From an uncultured Bacteroidaceae bacterium (GTDB taxonomy: Bacteria > Bacteroidota > Bacteroidia > Bacteroidales > Bacteroidaceae), in the NCBI GenBank assembly GCA_944321635.1, contig CALULY010000015.1, forward strand, positions 1-64,000: 64,000 nucleotides of DNA, read 5' to 3'. The first letter of the stretch is position 1; the number at the start of each line of letters is the position of its first letter. Shown one piece after another: positions 41,373 to 50,048 of the stretch. The translations under genes were made by a program, and so were the position numbers. The notes beneath the pieces are model-generated. The model was not told the DNA's origin. It worked only from the letters and a program-made list of their open reading frames with translations, and ran no database searches.

Positions 41373-43805
41373 ATGAAAGTACTGAAGTTTGGAGGCACAT
41401 CCGTGGGGTGTGCCGGCGGCCTGGGCATAGTAAAGAACTTAACCACCAAGCAACCATCCGACACCATTGTCGTAGTGGCGGCAATCAACACGACCACAGA
41501 CGACCTCATCACCGCCGCAAGAAAGGCTGCGGGAAGGGACAGCAGCTATCGCCCGGTGTTCGAGGAAGTCAGAGAGACGCACTACGGCTTGATAGATGCC
41601 ATCTTCGGCAACGAAAGCGAGCGTGCAAGCGTCAAGTCACTCATCGCCCCATTGTTTGAAGAGCTGAACGACCTTTACAACGGGCTCTTCCTGATCGGGG
41701 ACCTGTCCGAGAAGACGCTCGACACCATCGTGAGCTATGGCGAGAGGATGTCATCGCTCATCGTGAGCCGCTACCTGCCCGGTGCAAGGTGGATAGATGC
41801 ACGGCAGTTCATCAAGACAAGGCGCAAACAAGCCCAGCACCTCGTAGACAACGCCGCGACAGACCGATTGATCAAGGAGGCATTCCACGGCCTGCACGGT
41901 TTGACCGTCGTGCCTGGGTTCATCGCCAGTGATGCCATGAGCGGCGAGACGACCAACCTCGGGCGCGGCGGCTCCGACTACACCGCCGCATTGCTTGCAG
42001 CCTCGCTCGACGCGACGACGCTTGAGATATGGACGGATGTCGATGGATTCATGACGGCCAACCCGGCTGTTGTCGGCGCGGCATACACCATCCCCCGACT
42101 GAGCTACGTCGAGGCTATGGAGATGTGCAACTTCGGGGCGAAAGTCATCTACCCCCCGACCATCTACCCCGTCTGCCAGAAAGACATACCCATCCACGTC
42201 CGCAACACATTCAACCCGCAAGGATGCGGCACGCTCATAACAAAGGAAGCGGGACAAGGCGACAAACTCATCAAAGGCATCTCGTCAATCCCCGACACCG
42301 CCCTGATAACGGTCTCTGGTCTCGGCATGGTCGGGGTCATCGGGGTCAACCACCGCATATTCAAAGCACTGGCCAGGGCAGGCATCAGCGTGTTCCTTGT
42401 GGCACAAGCCTCGTCGGAAAACAGCACTTCGATAGGCATGAAGTCCGTCGATGCCGCCGCCGCCTGCCAAGCGCTCAACGAGGAGTTTGACAAGGAGATA
42501 GAAGCCGGCGTCATCAACAAAGTCTCTGCCGAATGCGGCCTCGCCACCGTCGCCGTCGTGGGTGAGAACATGAAGCACACGCCAGGCATAGCCGGCAAGC
42601 TCTTCGGCACACTCGGGCGGGGTGGCATCAACGCCAGGGCATTCGCGCAAGGAGCATCCGAGCGCAACATCTCATTCGTCATCGACGCGGGGCAGTTGCG
42701 CAAGGCGTTGAATGTCATCCACGACTCATTCTTCCTCTCCGAGTACAAAGTCCTCAACCTCTTCATCTGCGGCACAGGCACTGTGGGACACAGCCTCATC
42801 GAGCAGATCCGCGAGCAGAGGCGCACCCTCATGGACAAGAACTCGCTGCGCCTCAACGTCGTCGGCATAGCCAACAGCCGCCGCCTGCTCGCCGACAAGG
42901 ACGGCGTTGACCTTGACACTTACAACGAGAAGCTAATGGCCGACGGCACATCCTCCTCGCCCCAAACGCTCAAGGACACGATCATAGGGATGAACACCTA
43001 CAATCCCGTCTTCGTGGACTGCACGGCCAGCGACGAGATAGCCGGCATCTACCACGACCTGCTCAGCAACAACATCTCCATCGTCACCGCCAACAAGATA
43101 GCGGCATCGGGCGACTACGCAACATACGCCTCGCTCAAGGCGACGGCCATGCACCGAGGTGTCAAGTTCCTCTTTGAGACCAACGTCGGCGCGGGCCTGC
43201 CCATCATCAACACCATCAACGACCTCATCAACAGCGGCGACAAGATCATCCGCATCGAGGCTGTGCTGTCCGGCACACTCAACTACGTGTTCAACGCCCT
43301 CGCCCCGGACGTGCCGCTGAGCGTGGCGGTGGCGCGCGCCGTCGAGGAGGGATATGCTGAGCCTGACCCCCGCATCGACCTGTCGGGACGCGACGTTGCC
43401 CGCAAGTTGGTCATACTGGCCCGCGAGGCAGGCTACCGCATCGGGCAGGGGGACATAGAGCAACACCCCTTCATCCCCGACGCACTCATGTCGCTCGATC
43501 TCGCCACGTTCAAGGCTAGGTTGCCAGAGCTCGACGCGGCATTCGAGCGGCAGCGGCAACAGATGCAAGCCGATGGCAAGAGGTGGAGGTTCATCGCCCG
43601 CCTCGACAACGGGCACGCGTCCATCGGGCTGGAAGCCGTGCCGCAGGCATCCCCTTTCTACGACCTCGCCGGCAGCAACAATGTCGTGCTGCTCACCACC
43701 GAGCGCTACCGCGAGTACCCCATGCGCATCCAGGGCTACGGCGCGGGTGCAAGTGTGACGGCTGCGGGAGTGTTTGCCGACATCATCAGGATAGCCAACA
43801 TCTGA
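41373..43805 (+). CDS. thrA: Bifunctional aspartokinase / homoserine dehydrogenase
   Basis: 810 residues from the ATG at 41373. The N-terminal aspartokinase (1 to about 285) has KFGGTSVG at 4-11, YGERMSSLIVSRYL and TNLGRGGSDYTAALLAASL. Two ACT regulatory domains follow (about 300-450; VSGLGMVGVIGVNHRIF, VAVVGENMKHTPGIAGKLFGTL). The homoserine dehydrogenase (about 455-810) has the NAD(P) loop LFICGTGTVGHSLIEQI, VTANKIAASGDY and GTLNYVFNAL. It makes aspartyl phosphate and later reduces aspartate semialdehyde to homoserine, with threonine feedback expected. Aspartate semialdehyde is also the co-substrate of the carboxyspermidine dehydrogenase in this window. Confidence 0.97.
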   Translation: MKVLKFGGTSVGCAGGLGIVKNLTTKQPSDTIVVVAAINTTTDDLITAARKAAGRDSSYRPVFEEVRETHYGLIDAIFGNESERASVKSLIAPLFEELNDLYNGLFLIGDLSEKTLDTIVSYGERMSSLIVSRYLPGARWIDARQFIKTRRKQAQHLVDNAATDRLIKEAFHGLHGLTVVPGFIASDAMSGETTNLGRGGSDYTAALLAASLDATTLEIWTDVDGFMTANPAVVGAAYTIPRLSYVEAMEMCNFGAKVIYPPTIYPVCQKDIPIHVRNTFNPQGCGTLITKEAGQGDKLIKGISSIPDTALITVSGLGMVGVIGVNHRIFKALARAGISVFLVAQASSENSTSIGMKSVDAAAACQALNEEFDKEIEAGVINKVSAECGLATVAVVGENMKHTPGIAGKLFGTLGRGGINARAFAQGASERNISFVIDAGQLRKALNVIHDSFFLSEYKVLNLFICGTGTVGHSLIEQIREQRRTLMDKNSLRLNVVGIANSRRLLADKDGVDLDTYNEKLMADGTSSSPQTLKDTIIGMNTYNPVFVDCTASDEIAGIYHDLLSNNISIVTANKIAASGDYATYASLKATAMHRGVKFLFETNVGAGLPIINTINDLINSGDKIIRIEAVLSGTLNYVFNALAPDVPLSVAVARAVEEGYAEPDPRIDLSGRDVARKLVILAREAGYRIGQGDIEQHPFIPDALMSLDLATFKARLPELDAAFERQRQQMQADGKRWRFIARLDNGHASIGLEAVPQASPFYDLAGSNNVVLLTTERYREYPMRIQGYGAGASVTAAGVFADIIRIANI

Positions 43806-43833
43806 CACCCGTCCCGCTCCGCGACAGAGCCAA

Positions 43834-43872
43834 GATCCCCGCCGGCCGCCACAAGCCTGCGGGGATTTTCGC
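43834..43872 (+). terminator. Intrinsic terminator of thrA
   Basis: ATCCCCGC (43835-43842) pairs with GCGGGGAT (43859-43866), followed by TTTC, about 30 nt past the stop. Confidence 0.7.
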
Positions 43873-43947
43873 ATCACCCTGCGGCCAGCCGCAAAGGAGT
43901 AAGACAGGCCCATGCATGGGCACAAACCCCTATGATGTCAGACATAT

Positions 43948-44175
43948 ACCTCTCCTCCCGGTGCACAAACTTCCTTTAAGTCTGGCATAAAGTTCCATTC
44001 CCCCGCACATAAAGTAAAAACAAAACTTCTGTTTATATATTCAGAACTTTTGTTTATATAAACAGAACTTTTGAATATATAAACAAAAGTTCTGAATGTA
44101 CTTTATGTCAGGACACAACCGACTTTTCCCGCCGAGACAATGGATTTCAAGCACCGGGCGGTGGATTTTCAGGTC
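43948..44175. repeat. Phased dyad array, copy A4
   Basis: Lies in the convergent gap between thrA and the GH84 gene. Centres are at 43970, 43992, 44014 (22), 44026 (12), 44047, 44068, 44089 (21), 44101 (12), 44123, and weaker at 44145 and 44167 (22). The four core boxes are CAAAACTTCTG, CAGAACTTTTG twice, and CAAAAGTTCTG. All three linker types are present (TTTATATATT, TTTATATAAA, AATATATAAA). The dyad axis is at 44057.5. A weak further box may sit at 43948. Confidence 0.86.
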
Positions 44176-44273
44176 TGACCTCACAGGCTTTGTTCCCCAT
44201 CCAGCCCCAACGGACCCAGGCACGCAGTCGAGAGGCACATGGCCATGCGCCCGCTCAACGTACCGGGCATATC

Positions 44274-44323
44274 AAAAACAAGAGCCAGGCAGCGGCCATC
44301 CGTTCCGCTTGCCCGGCTCTTGC
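44274..44323 (-). terminator. Intrinsic terminator of the GH84 gene
   Basis: On the minus strand CAAGAGCCGGGCAAGCGG pairs with CCGCTGCCTGGCTCTTG (one bulge), followed by TTTTT. Confidence 0.85.
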
Positions 44324-44360
44324 CATGCCGTGCCGGTGGTGGGACCGGCGGGGGCGTGAC

Positions 44361-46922
44361 TTATTGTTTGAGGACTATCTCACATATCTCCACATTCCCA
44401 TCGACCGTCATCTTGGCCGCGCCGTCAACGATGTCAACCGATGTGAAGGGGTCGTCTACCGTCGTCTCGCCCAGCAACGTGCCGTCAGCTGCCAATTGCT
44501 TGACCGTGGCTGACGCGCCGTCGAGCCTGCCCGTCAGGATGGTGCACCGCTCAGTGCCTGCGGGCAAGGCGAATGTGACCTTGCCGCCTGGCTTGCATGA
44601 CGTGTCGAGCCGCTTGTCAAACATGGCCAGCGCAGCGTCGGCATCGCCGGCTTCAAGCGCAAGGCCGAGGTTGTCCGTCCGCAACGGGTTGACTGTGAAT
44701 GAGCGGACGGCGGCATAGTTTGTCCTTGCCGAGTCAAGGCGGCGCAAGCGGACGTAGCGTGCCTTGACGGCATCGCCGCGCCAGTTGATGACGTACTGAC
44801 GTTTGAGTTCCGGCGTCAGCGGCGTCCAGTGGCGGCCGTCCGGCGAGCATTCGAGCACGGCGTGGTCAAAGTAGTCAACGTCATCGACAGAGTTGCGCCC
44901 TTGCAGGACATCCACTTCGCGCACGTCAAACACGCCGCCAAGGTCAACGCCTATCCAGTCTCCATCGCCCTGCGCCATGCCTGAAGTGTAATGCGACACT
45001 GTGTCATTGTCAAACATCAGCTTGGCCAACGTGGTCGAGGCATTGGGGAACGAGCCTATGCCGACGTGCCTCATCGGCGCGGCACCCGACAACCTCGTGA
45101 TGAAAGCGTGCCCCATGTCGTCCATGGCTGTTTCGTAGAATGGCTGGAGCTTCATCGTCCCCGACTTGTGCGCCTCGTAAGCGGCGCGGTCGTCCGCCGT
45201 CATGAGGTTGGCGATGTAGGCATTCCAGAACGCCGCACCGTCAACGCCTTGGCGGTAGTCACGCATCAATTCGATAGCACGCTTGCCGCGTGTCCCGAGC
45301 TTGCCGAATTCGATCAGCCACGGGCGGAGCTCTTCCACAAGGGCATGGTTTGTCGATGATGCCGCCTCGATAGCTGCGGGCGCATTCTCCACTTCGTCGA
45401 AGTCTTCATAGAGCTTGGCAGCAAGCGATTCATCCCAAGTGTCGAGGGTGAACGTCTCGGTCTCCCACGATTCGTCACGGCGGTATCCAGTCTCTGTGTC
45501 GCACGAATGTATGGCAAACGTGCGGTAGGCCTGCGCCGCAGTGGGCATCAACGCCTCCAGTCCCCTCTCCCAATTGTCAATGGCATTGTAGCCGCCGATG
45601 TTCCATGCATAGTCGGCAACGCCGTAAAGGGCGAGCTTAGACGCTTCGCCATGCTCCATGGGGTTGCTGACGAAACCGCACAGGTCGTCATCGGTCAGCG
45701 TGGTGTCGAGCCCGTAGACAGGCCCTTGGAGGATCATGTTGCGCACATAGTCGGTCACAGGGTAGTTCCACCAGTAGTAAGCCGGGCGGCGTATCCTCGT
45801 GTTTATCCAGTCAAGCGTCTCGCGGGTCAGGTCGCTGCACACGACATCTCCCGTCCAGAACACTTTGATTGACGGATCAAGCGTCTTGCCATAGATTGAC
45901 AACGCCCCGTTAGGCCCTGGTTTCGCCCAGAGGCGGGAGTAGTCGGTCGGGCAGACTATGAGCGGCGCGACATCTCCTTTGTCCTTGACGAAATCGCGGG
46001 TCAGGCGGTTGAGCAATTCGACCTGCTTGACAGGGTTAGTCCCCTCACCCTCGATGTCGTCAAAGAAGATGGCAAACGACCGCACACCAAGGTCGTACAT
46101 GAGATTGAACTTATGGACGAGGTTACGGTAATCTTCTTCATTCCATTTAATATCCTTGCCCGGATGTATCGCCCAGACAAAATCCACCCTGTTCCTGCGG
46201 CACGCATCGACGAGCTCGGTGAGATGGCGGGCTTCCTCCTCGGGATAAGGCAACCGCCAATTGGGGCTGCTGTGGTAGGGGTCATCCTTGGGTCCATAGA
46301 GATAGGTGTCCATCTTGTTCTGCCCGTAGAACTCGATGAGCGACATCCGCACCTCGTGCGGCCACGGGTTGCCATAGAAGCCCTCGACCACTCCCCTATA
46401 TGGCAGATCAGGATAGTCATTGATTGCCAAGTGCGGTATCTTGCCTTCACGGCAGACAGGGCTGGCAAGGATCTGCCTGAGCGTCTGCAAGCCGTAGAAC
46501 GCTCCACGCTCGTCATACCCCGCTATCTCCACCCCGTCCTCGTTGACAGTCATGGCGTAAGCTCCCGACCGCTGCTCGACACCGTGCCTTGCCGACACCT
46601 TGGCACCGAAGTCTATCACCAGCCGCACCCCATGCTTGGCGCGGTTGATGAAACCGAGGTCGCCGGCAAACTTGCCTTGCTTGTCATTGACGTCAAACCC
46701 CTCTGAGACGCCAAGCAGCAGAGCCGGGTCATACTCCAGGTGTTGCGGGACCGGGTTGATGAACAATCCCCTGTGGTCAACCTTGTGACCGGGGACAGGC
46801 AGCACGTTCTGCGATTCGGAACGCTGTGAATCGAGATCAAACTCCGCCTCCTGCGCCGACGCGCCAAGCCCCACAAGGGCACAGGCAGCGAAGAGCAGGA
46901 TTGATTGCTTGTAATTCTTCAT
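44361..46922 (-). CDS. GH84 beta-N-acetylglucosaminidase (O-GlcNAcase-like)
   Basis: 853 residues from the ATG at 46922; a start at 46934 is also possible. A signal peptide (ACALVGLGASAQ) is followed by the N-terminal GH20b-like domain, the catalytic barrel (about 175-460), a helical domain and a C-terminal discoidin-type F5/8 carbohydrate-binding domain (HYTSGMAQGDGDWIGVDLGG). The catalytic Asp pair is in FAIFFDDIEGEG (about 288-289), matching the Asp242-Asp243 pair of BtGH84. It removes terminal beta-GlcNAc from host glycans or glycoproteins by substrate-assisted catalysis. The acyltransferase gene ends a few nt upstream, so the two may be co-transcribed. Confidence 0.94.
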   Translation of the reverse strand: MKNYKQSILLFAACALVGLGASAQEAEFDLDSQRSESQNVLPVPGHKVDHRGLFINPVPQHLEYDPALLLGVSEGFDVNDKQGKFAGDLGFINRAKHGVRLVIDFGAKVSARHGVEQRSGAYAMTVNEDGVEIAGYDERGAFYGLQTLRQILASPVCREGKIPHLAINDYPDLPYRGVVEGFYGNPWPHEVRMSLIEFYGQNKMDTYLYGPKDDPYHSSPNWRLPYPEEEARHLTELVDACRRNRVDFVWAIHPGKDIKWNEEDYRNLVHKFNLMYDLGVRSFAIFFDDIEGEGTNPVKQVELLNRLTRDFVKDKGDVAPLIVCPTDYSRLWAKPGPNGALSIYGKTLDPSIKVFWTGDVVCSDLTRETLDWINTRIRRPAYYWWNYPVTDYVRNMILQGPVYGLDTTLTDDDLCGFVSNPMEHGEASKLALYGVADYAWNIGGYNAIDNWERGLEALMPTAAQAYRTFAIHSCDTETGYRRDESWETETFTLDTWDESLAAKLYEDFDEVENAPAAIEAASSTNHALVEELRPWLIEFGKLGTRGKRAIELMRDYRQGVDGAAFWNAYIANLMTADDRAAYEAHKSGTMKLQPFYETAMDDMGHAFITRLSGAAPMRHVGIGSFPNASTTLAKLMFDNDTVSHYTSGMAQGDGDWIGVDLGGVFDVREVDVLQGRNSVDDVDYFDHAVLECSPDGRHWTPLTPELKRQYVINWRGDAVKARYVRLRRLDSARTNYAAVRSFTVNPLRTDNLGLALEAGDADAALAMFDKRLDTSCKPGGKVTFALPAGTERCTILTGRLDGASATVKQLAADGTLLGETTVDDPFTSVDIVDGAAKMTVDGNVEICEIVLKQ

Positions 46923-46935
46923 ATCGTATGTCATA

Positions 46936-48099
46936 TTAGTTATGTTTTGTCACTGACGCACCGTTGCGCATGAACTTACGGCTGAGCCAACGGCGCACCG
47001 GCTCATCGTAGAGCTTGAGGCAAGCATACGCCAGGATGATGTTGCCGACAAACAATCCCACGGCGACCGGCCATGTCTGGGCAAAGGTGTAACCGTGCTT
47101 CCACAGCCATGAATAATAGAGGTACATCGAGGGATAGTGTATGATATATATTGGATAAGAAATGTCCCCAAGGAACTTGCACACGGCAGACGAAACCTTG
47201 TCCGTCGTCTTGCCCGATGCCGCGATGTAGACGAGGCAGGGGAACACGACAATGGTGCACACGGCATCATAAATGCCATTCTGCCACGTGGCATCAGCAC
47301 CGCCGACGTGCGGCACGGCAAACAGCACAGCCAGGGCGATGGTGCAGAGCCAGAACGCGCCACGCACTTTGACAGGCTTGAACACACGCGACATCACCAG
47401 CCCTATGCCAAACGAGAACAACAGCCGCAACAGCCCCCCGAGCAGGTTGTGGTCAATCAACGACCACCCCACACCGAGATGACCGTAGCCCGACAAGCCG
47501 AGTATCGAATAGGAGGCCAGCCCCACTCCCGCCAACCCGACGAAGAATGCCAGGAAAGCAGTCGGCATACGCCTCAGGAACAACGCATAGAGTATGTTGC
47601 CGATATATTCAAAAAACAACGACCAGCTCGGCCCGTTGAGCGGGTACATCTCGTTGTTGCCCCTCACATCGTGCGCCGCCCCAGGGACGACAGGCAGCAG
47701 GAAGAGGTTCAACAACAACGCCAGAAACACCATCGAGAGCGGCACGGCAGTGCCATCCCACCTCTCGCTGCCCTGCACGACGTAAGCCACCGCGCCAAGC
47801 ACAGCCCCGAGCACCACCATCGGATGCAAACGGATCAGCCTGCGGCGGAAAAACCCCCGCAACGTGAGTGTCGTACGCCAGCGGTCATCGTAAGCGTAGC
47901 CTATCACGAAGCCGGAAAGGATGAAAAAGAAGTCAACGGCAAGATAACCGTGATTGAAACGCTGGTCAAGCGGACTCGTGGCGAAACCCTCGAACACATG
48001 ATACCAAATCACCAGCAACGCAGCAACGCCCCTCAGCCCGTCAAGCAACTCATAGTGCGGCTTGGTGTCCGAGAAAGCGGATGAAGAAGTCTTTGACAT
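46936..48099 (-). CDS. Acyltransferase 3 family membrane protein (OafA/OatA-like)
   Basis: 387 residues with about ten membrane helices and the family start HYELLDGLRGVAALLVIWYHVFEG, in which the Arg and His are conserved catalytic or cofactor-binding residues. Next come FFILSGFVIGYAYDDRW and FFRRRLIRLHPMV. These inner-membrane enzymes O-acetylate extracytoplasmic sugars such as O-antigen or peptidoglycan. There is no C-terminal SGNH domain, so transfer probably goes to a glycan directly or via a partner. It is upstream of GH84 with only a few nt between them. Confidence 0.88.
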   Translation of the reverse strand: MSKTSSSAFSDTKPHYELLDGLRGVAALLVIWYHVFEGFATSPLDQRFNHGYLAVDFFFILSGFVIGYAYDDRWRTTLTLRGFFRRRLIRLHPMVVLGAVLGAVAYVVQGSERWDGTAVPLSMVFLALLLNLFLLPVVPGAAHDVRGNNEMYPLNGPSWSLFFEYIGNILYALFLRRMPTAFLAFFVGLAGVGLASYSILGLSGYGHLGVGWSLIDHNLLGGLLRLLFSFGIGLVMSRVFKPVKVRGAFWLCTIALAVLFAVPHVGGADATWQNGIYDAVCTIVVFPCLVYIAASGKTTDKVSSAVCKFLGDISYPIYIIHYPSMYLYYSWLWKHGYTFAQTWPVAVGLFVGNIILAYACLKLYDEPVRRWLSRKFMRNGASVTKHN

Positions 48100-48311
48100 G
48101 ATGCAATCTTTCGTTTTTGATTAATACAATGCAAAAGTAACAAAGCACGACCGGGCAAGATTTGCCGTAAAGCAAAATATGAGCCTGCCACAACTCTGCA
48201 TACACCCCCTTGCCACAACCCGGCCACACATCACGCCGCACAAGCAATCATCTGACGCTCGCGGCGGATGCCCCCTGCCGTTCCCGGCACACAGGCGGTG
48301 GATGGCGCGGC

Positions 48312-48388
48312 GGGGTGCTTTGTAAGTCACAGTTACAACCTTTGTAAGTGCCAATTACAATCTTTGTAAGTCGCACTTACAAAAGATG
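48312..48388. repeat. 22-bp palindrome array, copy B3
   Basis: Three 19-bp palindromes at 48320-48338, 48342-48360 and 48364-48382 (centres 48329, 48351, 48373; exactly 22 bp apart), of form TTGTAAGTnnnAnTTACAA. The array opens with GGGTGCTTTGT and ends ACAAAAGATGTC, as in B1 and B2. The gap lies between trxB and the acyltransferase gene, both on the minus strand, just beyond the trxB terminator. Nothing else is recognisable between 48100 and 48312. Confidence 0.78.
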
Positions 48389-48393
48389 TCTTC

Positions 48394-48426
48394 GCAGAAA
48401 AGGCCGGATGTCTTTCCACCCGGCCC
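48394..48426 (-). terminator. Intrinsic terminator downstream of trxB
   Basis: On the minus strand GGCCGGGTGG and ACATCCGGCC form a stem with an AAAG loop, followed by TTTTC, about 70 nt beyond the trxB stop. Confidence 0.78.
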
Positions 48427-48495
48427 GGTATGCTTGCTATTGTATCGTTGAGAGGCGCAAGGACGACGCACTGCCATCCCCGCGCCTGCCCCGCA

Positions 48496-49434
48496 TCAAA
48501 GGGAGTGCTCGGACAGATAGCGTTCAGCCTCTATCGCCGCCTTGCAGCCGCTGCCCGCCGCCGTGATGGCCTGGCGATAGTGCGGGTCGGCCACGTCGCC
48601 TGCCGCAAAGACACCAGGGACGTTTGTCCTCGGCGTACCGTCCTCGGTGACGATGTAGCCCACCTCATCCGTCTTGACGTAGGGAGCGAACACCTCAGAG
48701 TTGGGCTTGTGCCCTATGGCGAGGAAGAACCCGTCTATCGGCAAGTCATAGTGCGTCTCATCGGCTTGCCCCAGCCTCTTGACGAGGTGGACTCCCTCCA
48801 CGCCGTTGTCGCCATAGAGGCCCTCGGCGTTGTGCTCAAACAGCACCTCAATCTTCTCGTTGCCCAACACCCTGTCTTGCATTATCTTGGATGCACGGAG
48901 GTAGGGCTTGCGGACGAGCAGGTACACCTTCTTGGCCAATCCCGCCAGGTATGCCGCCTCCTCGCACGCCGTGTCACCGCCGCCGACAACGGCGACAGTC
49001 TTGTTGCGGTAGAAGAATCCGTCGCAAGTGGCGCACGCGCTGACTCCCATCCCGGCATATTTCTTCTCATCGTCCAGACCGAGGTACTTGGCAGATGCGC
49101 CCGTGGCGATGATCACGGTGTCGGCCAGCAGTTCCTTCTCATCATCAACAGTCACGCGCATCGGATGCTGGTCAAAGTCCACCTTGGTGACAATGCCAGT
49201 ACGGATGTCAGCCCCGAAGCGCAAGGCCTGGTTGCGCATGTCTTCCATCAATTGCGGGCCTGTCACCCCTTCGGGATAACCCGGGAAGTTCTCTACCTCC
49301 GTCGTGATGGTCAACTGTCCTCCGGGTTGCAGCCCCTCGTACAACACCGGCGATATGTTTGCCCGGCCCGTGTATATCGCGGCGGTGTAGCCGGCAGGGC
49401 CTGAGCCGATAATCAAACATCTAACTCTTTCCAT
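48496..49434 (-). CDS. trxB: Thioredoxin reductase
   Basis: 312 residues. FAD motif IIGSGPAGYTAAIYTGRA at the N-terminus, the redox CxxC in VSACATCDGFFYRNK, NADPH-binding VVGGGDTACEEAAYLA, and the C-terminal FAD motif VPGVFAAGDVADPHYRQAITAAGSGCKAA. It reduces thioredoxin with NADPH in the cytosol. It follows the LolA-like gene by 17 nt and is likely part of the ftsK-lolA-trxB transcript. Confidence 0.97.
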   Translation of the reverse strand: MERVRCLIIGSGPAGYTAAIYTGRANISPVLYEGLQPGGQLTITTEVENFPGYPEGVTGPQLMEDMRNQALRFGADIRTGIVTKVDFDQHPMRVTVDDEKELLADTVIIATGASAKYLGLDDEKKYAGMGVSACATCDGFFYRNKTVAVVGGGDTACEEAAYLAGLAKKVYLLVRKPYLRASKIMQDRVLGNEKIEVLFEHNAEGLYGDNGVEGVHLVKRLGQADETHYDLPIDGFFLAIGHKPNSEVFAPYVKTDEVGYIVTEDGTPRTNVPGVFAAGDVADPHYRQAITAAGSGCKAAIEAERYLSEHSL

Positions 49435-49451
49435 TGTCTTGTTACCTATGT

Positions 49452-50048
49452 TTATCTTAAATCTATTATGTCCACACCGGGATGCTCCGCCTTGTCGAAG
49501 ACGAACATCGAGTCGTCCACCTTGACACCGCGCTCCAACCCGCTTATAGTGATGTCCGAACTGTTGGCCTCGTCAAAGACCACCGTCAGCCGGCACACGT
49601 TGTAGCTACCATCGACATATATCGCCAACGACTCGTAGTCGGACGGATGCACCGGGGTCAGACCGACTTTCGTGTAGCCGGCCGCTTTGCCGAGCAGCTC
49701 GTGCCGGAAGTTTTCCTGCCAATGTTTGAGGATGGCGTATGGGTTGACGTTTCCCAATTCGTCAGAGGTAGGTGTCGAGACGTTGACCTCTCCGGCTTCC
49801 TTTAAGTAAGTCCAGAGGGTGCGCCCGTCATACCAGATGCTTGCCTCGGCCGAAGTGAGCGTGAATTTGTCAGCACTGACGGTCAGTTCAGATTTCATGC
49901 CGTCGATGTCAAGCTGCACGGTGAATGGGCCGTAGGAGGATATGGTCTTCTCGACGTTGGCGAGCACCTGTGACGATGTTGCATCGCCTTGTGCGAATGC
50001 CATGAGCGGCAGGATGATTGCCAGCATCAAAAGGTTCAGTCTGTTCAT
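49452..50048 (-). CDS. LolA-like outer-membrane lipoprotein carrier
   Basis: 198 residues from the ATG at 50048, which overlaps the ftsK stop by 4 nt. Signal peptide NLLMLAIILPLMAFAQGD. The mature half-barrel features of LolA-like proteins are visible: FTVQLDIDGMKSELTVSADKF, ASIWYDGRTLWTYLKEAGEVNVSTPT and NPYAILKHW. LolA ferries lipoproteins from LolCDE across the periplasm. Bacteroidetes LolA proteins are diverged, so this is a family-level call. Its place after ftsK, before trxB, recurs in Bacteroidales. Confidence 0.82.
   Translation of the reverse strand: MNRLNLLMLAIILPLMAFAQGDATSSQVLANVEKTISSYGPFTVQLDIDGMKSELTVSADKFTLTSAEASIWYDGRTLWTYLKEAGEVNVSTPTSDELGNVNPYAILKHWQENFRHELLGKAAGYTKVGLTPVHPSDYESLAIYVDGSYNVCRLTVVFDEANSSDITISGLERGVKVDDSMFVFDKAEHPGVDIIDLR

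Noticed and set aside
43948..44175. Family A as ordinary bidirectional terminators
   Set aside because: Copies A2 and A3 lie between divergent genes where no terminator is needed, and genes beside A1, A4 and A5 have their own hairpin terminators.
47137..48084. Long plus-strand open frame opposite the acyltransferase gene
   Set aside because: It is the antisense shadow of a well-supported membrane protein and has no family features.
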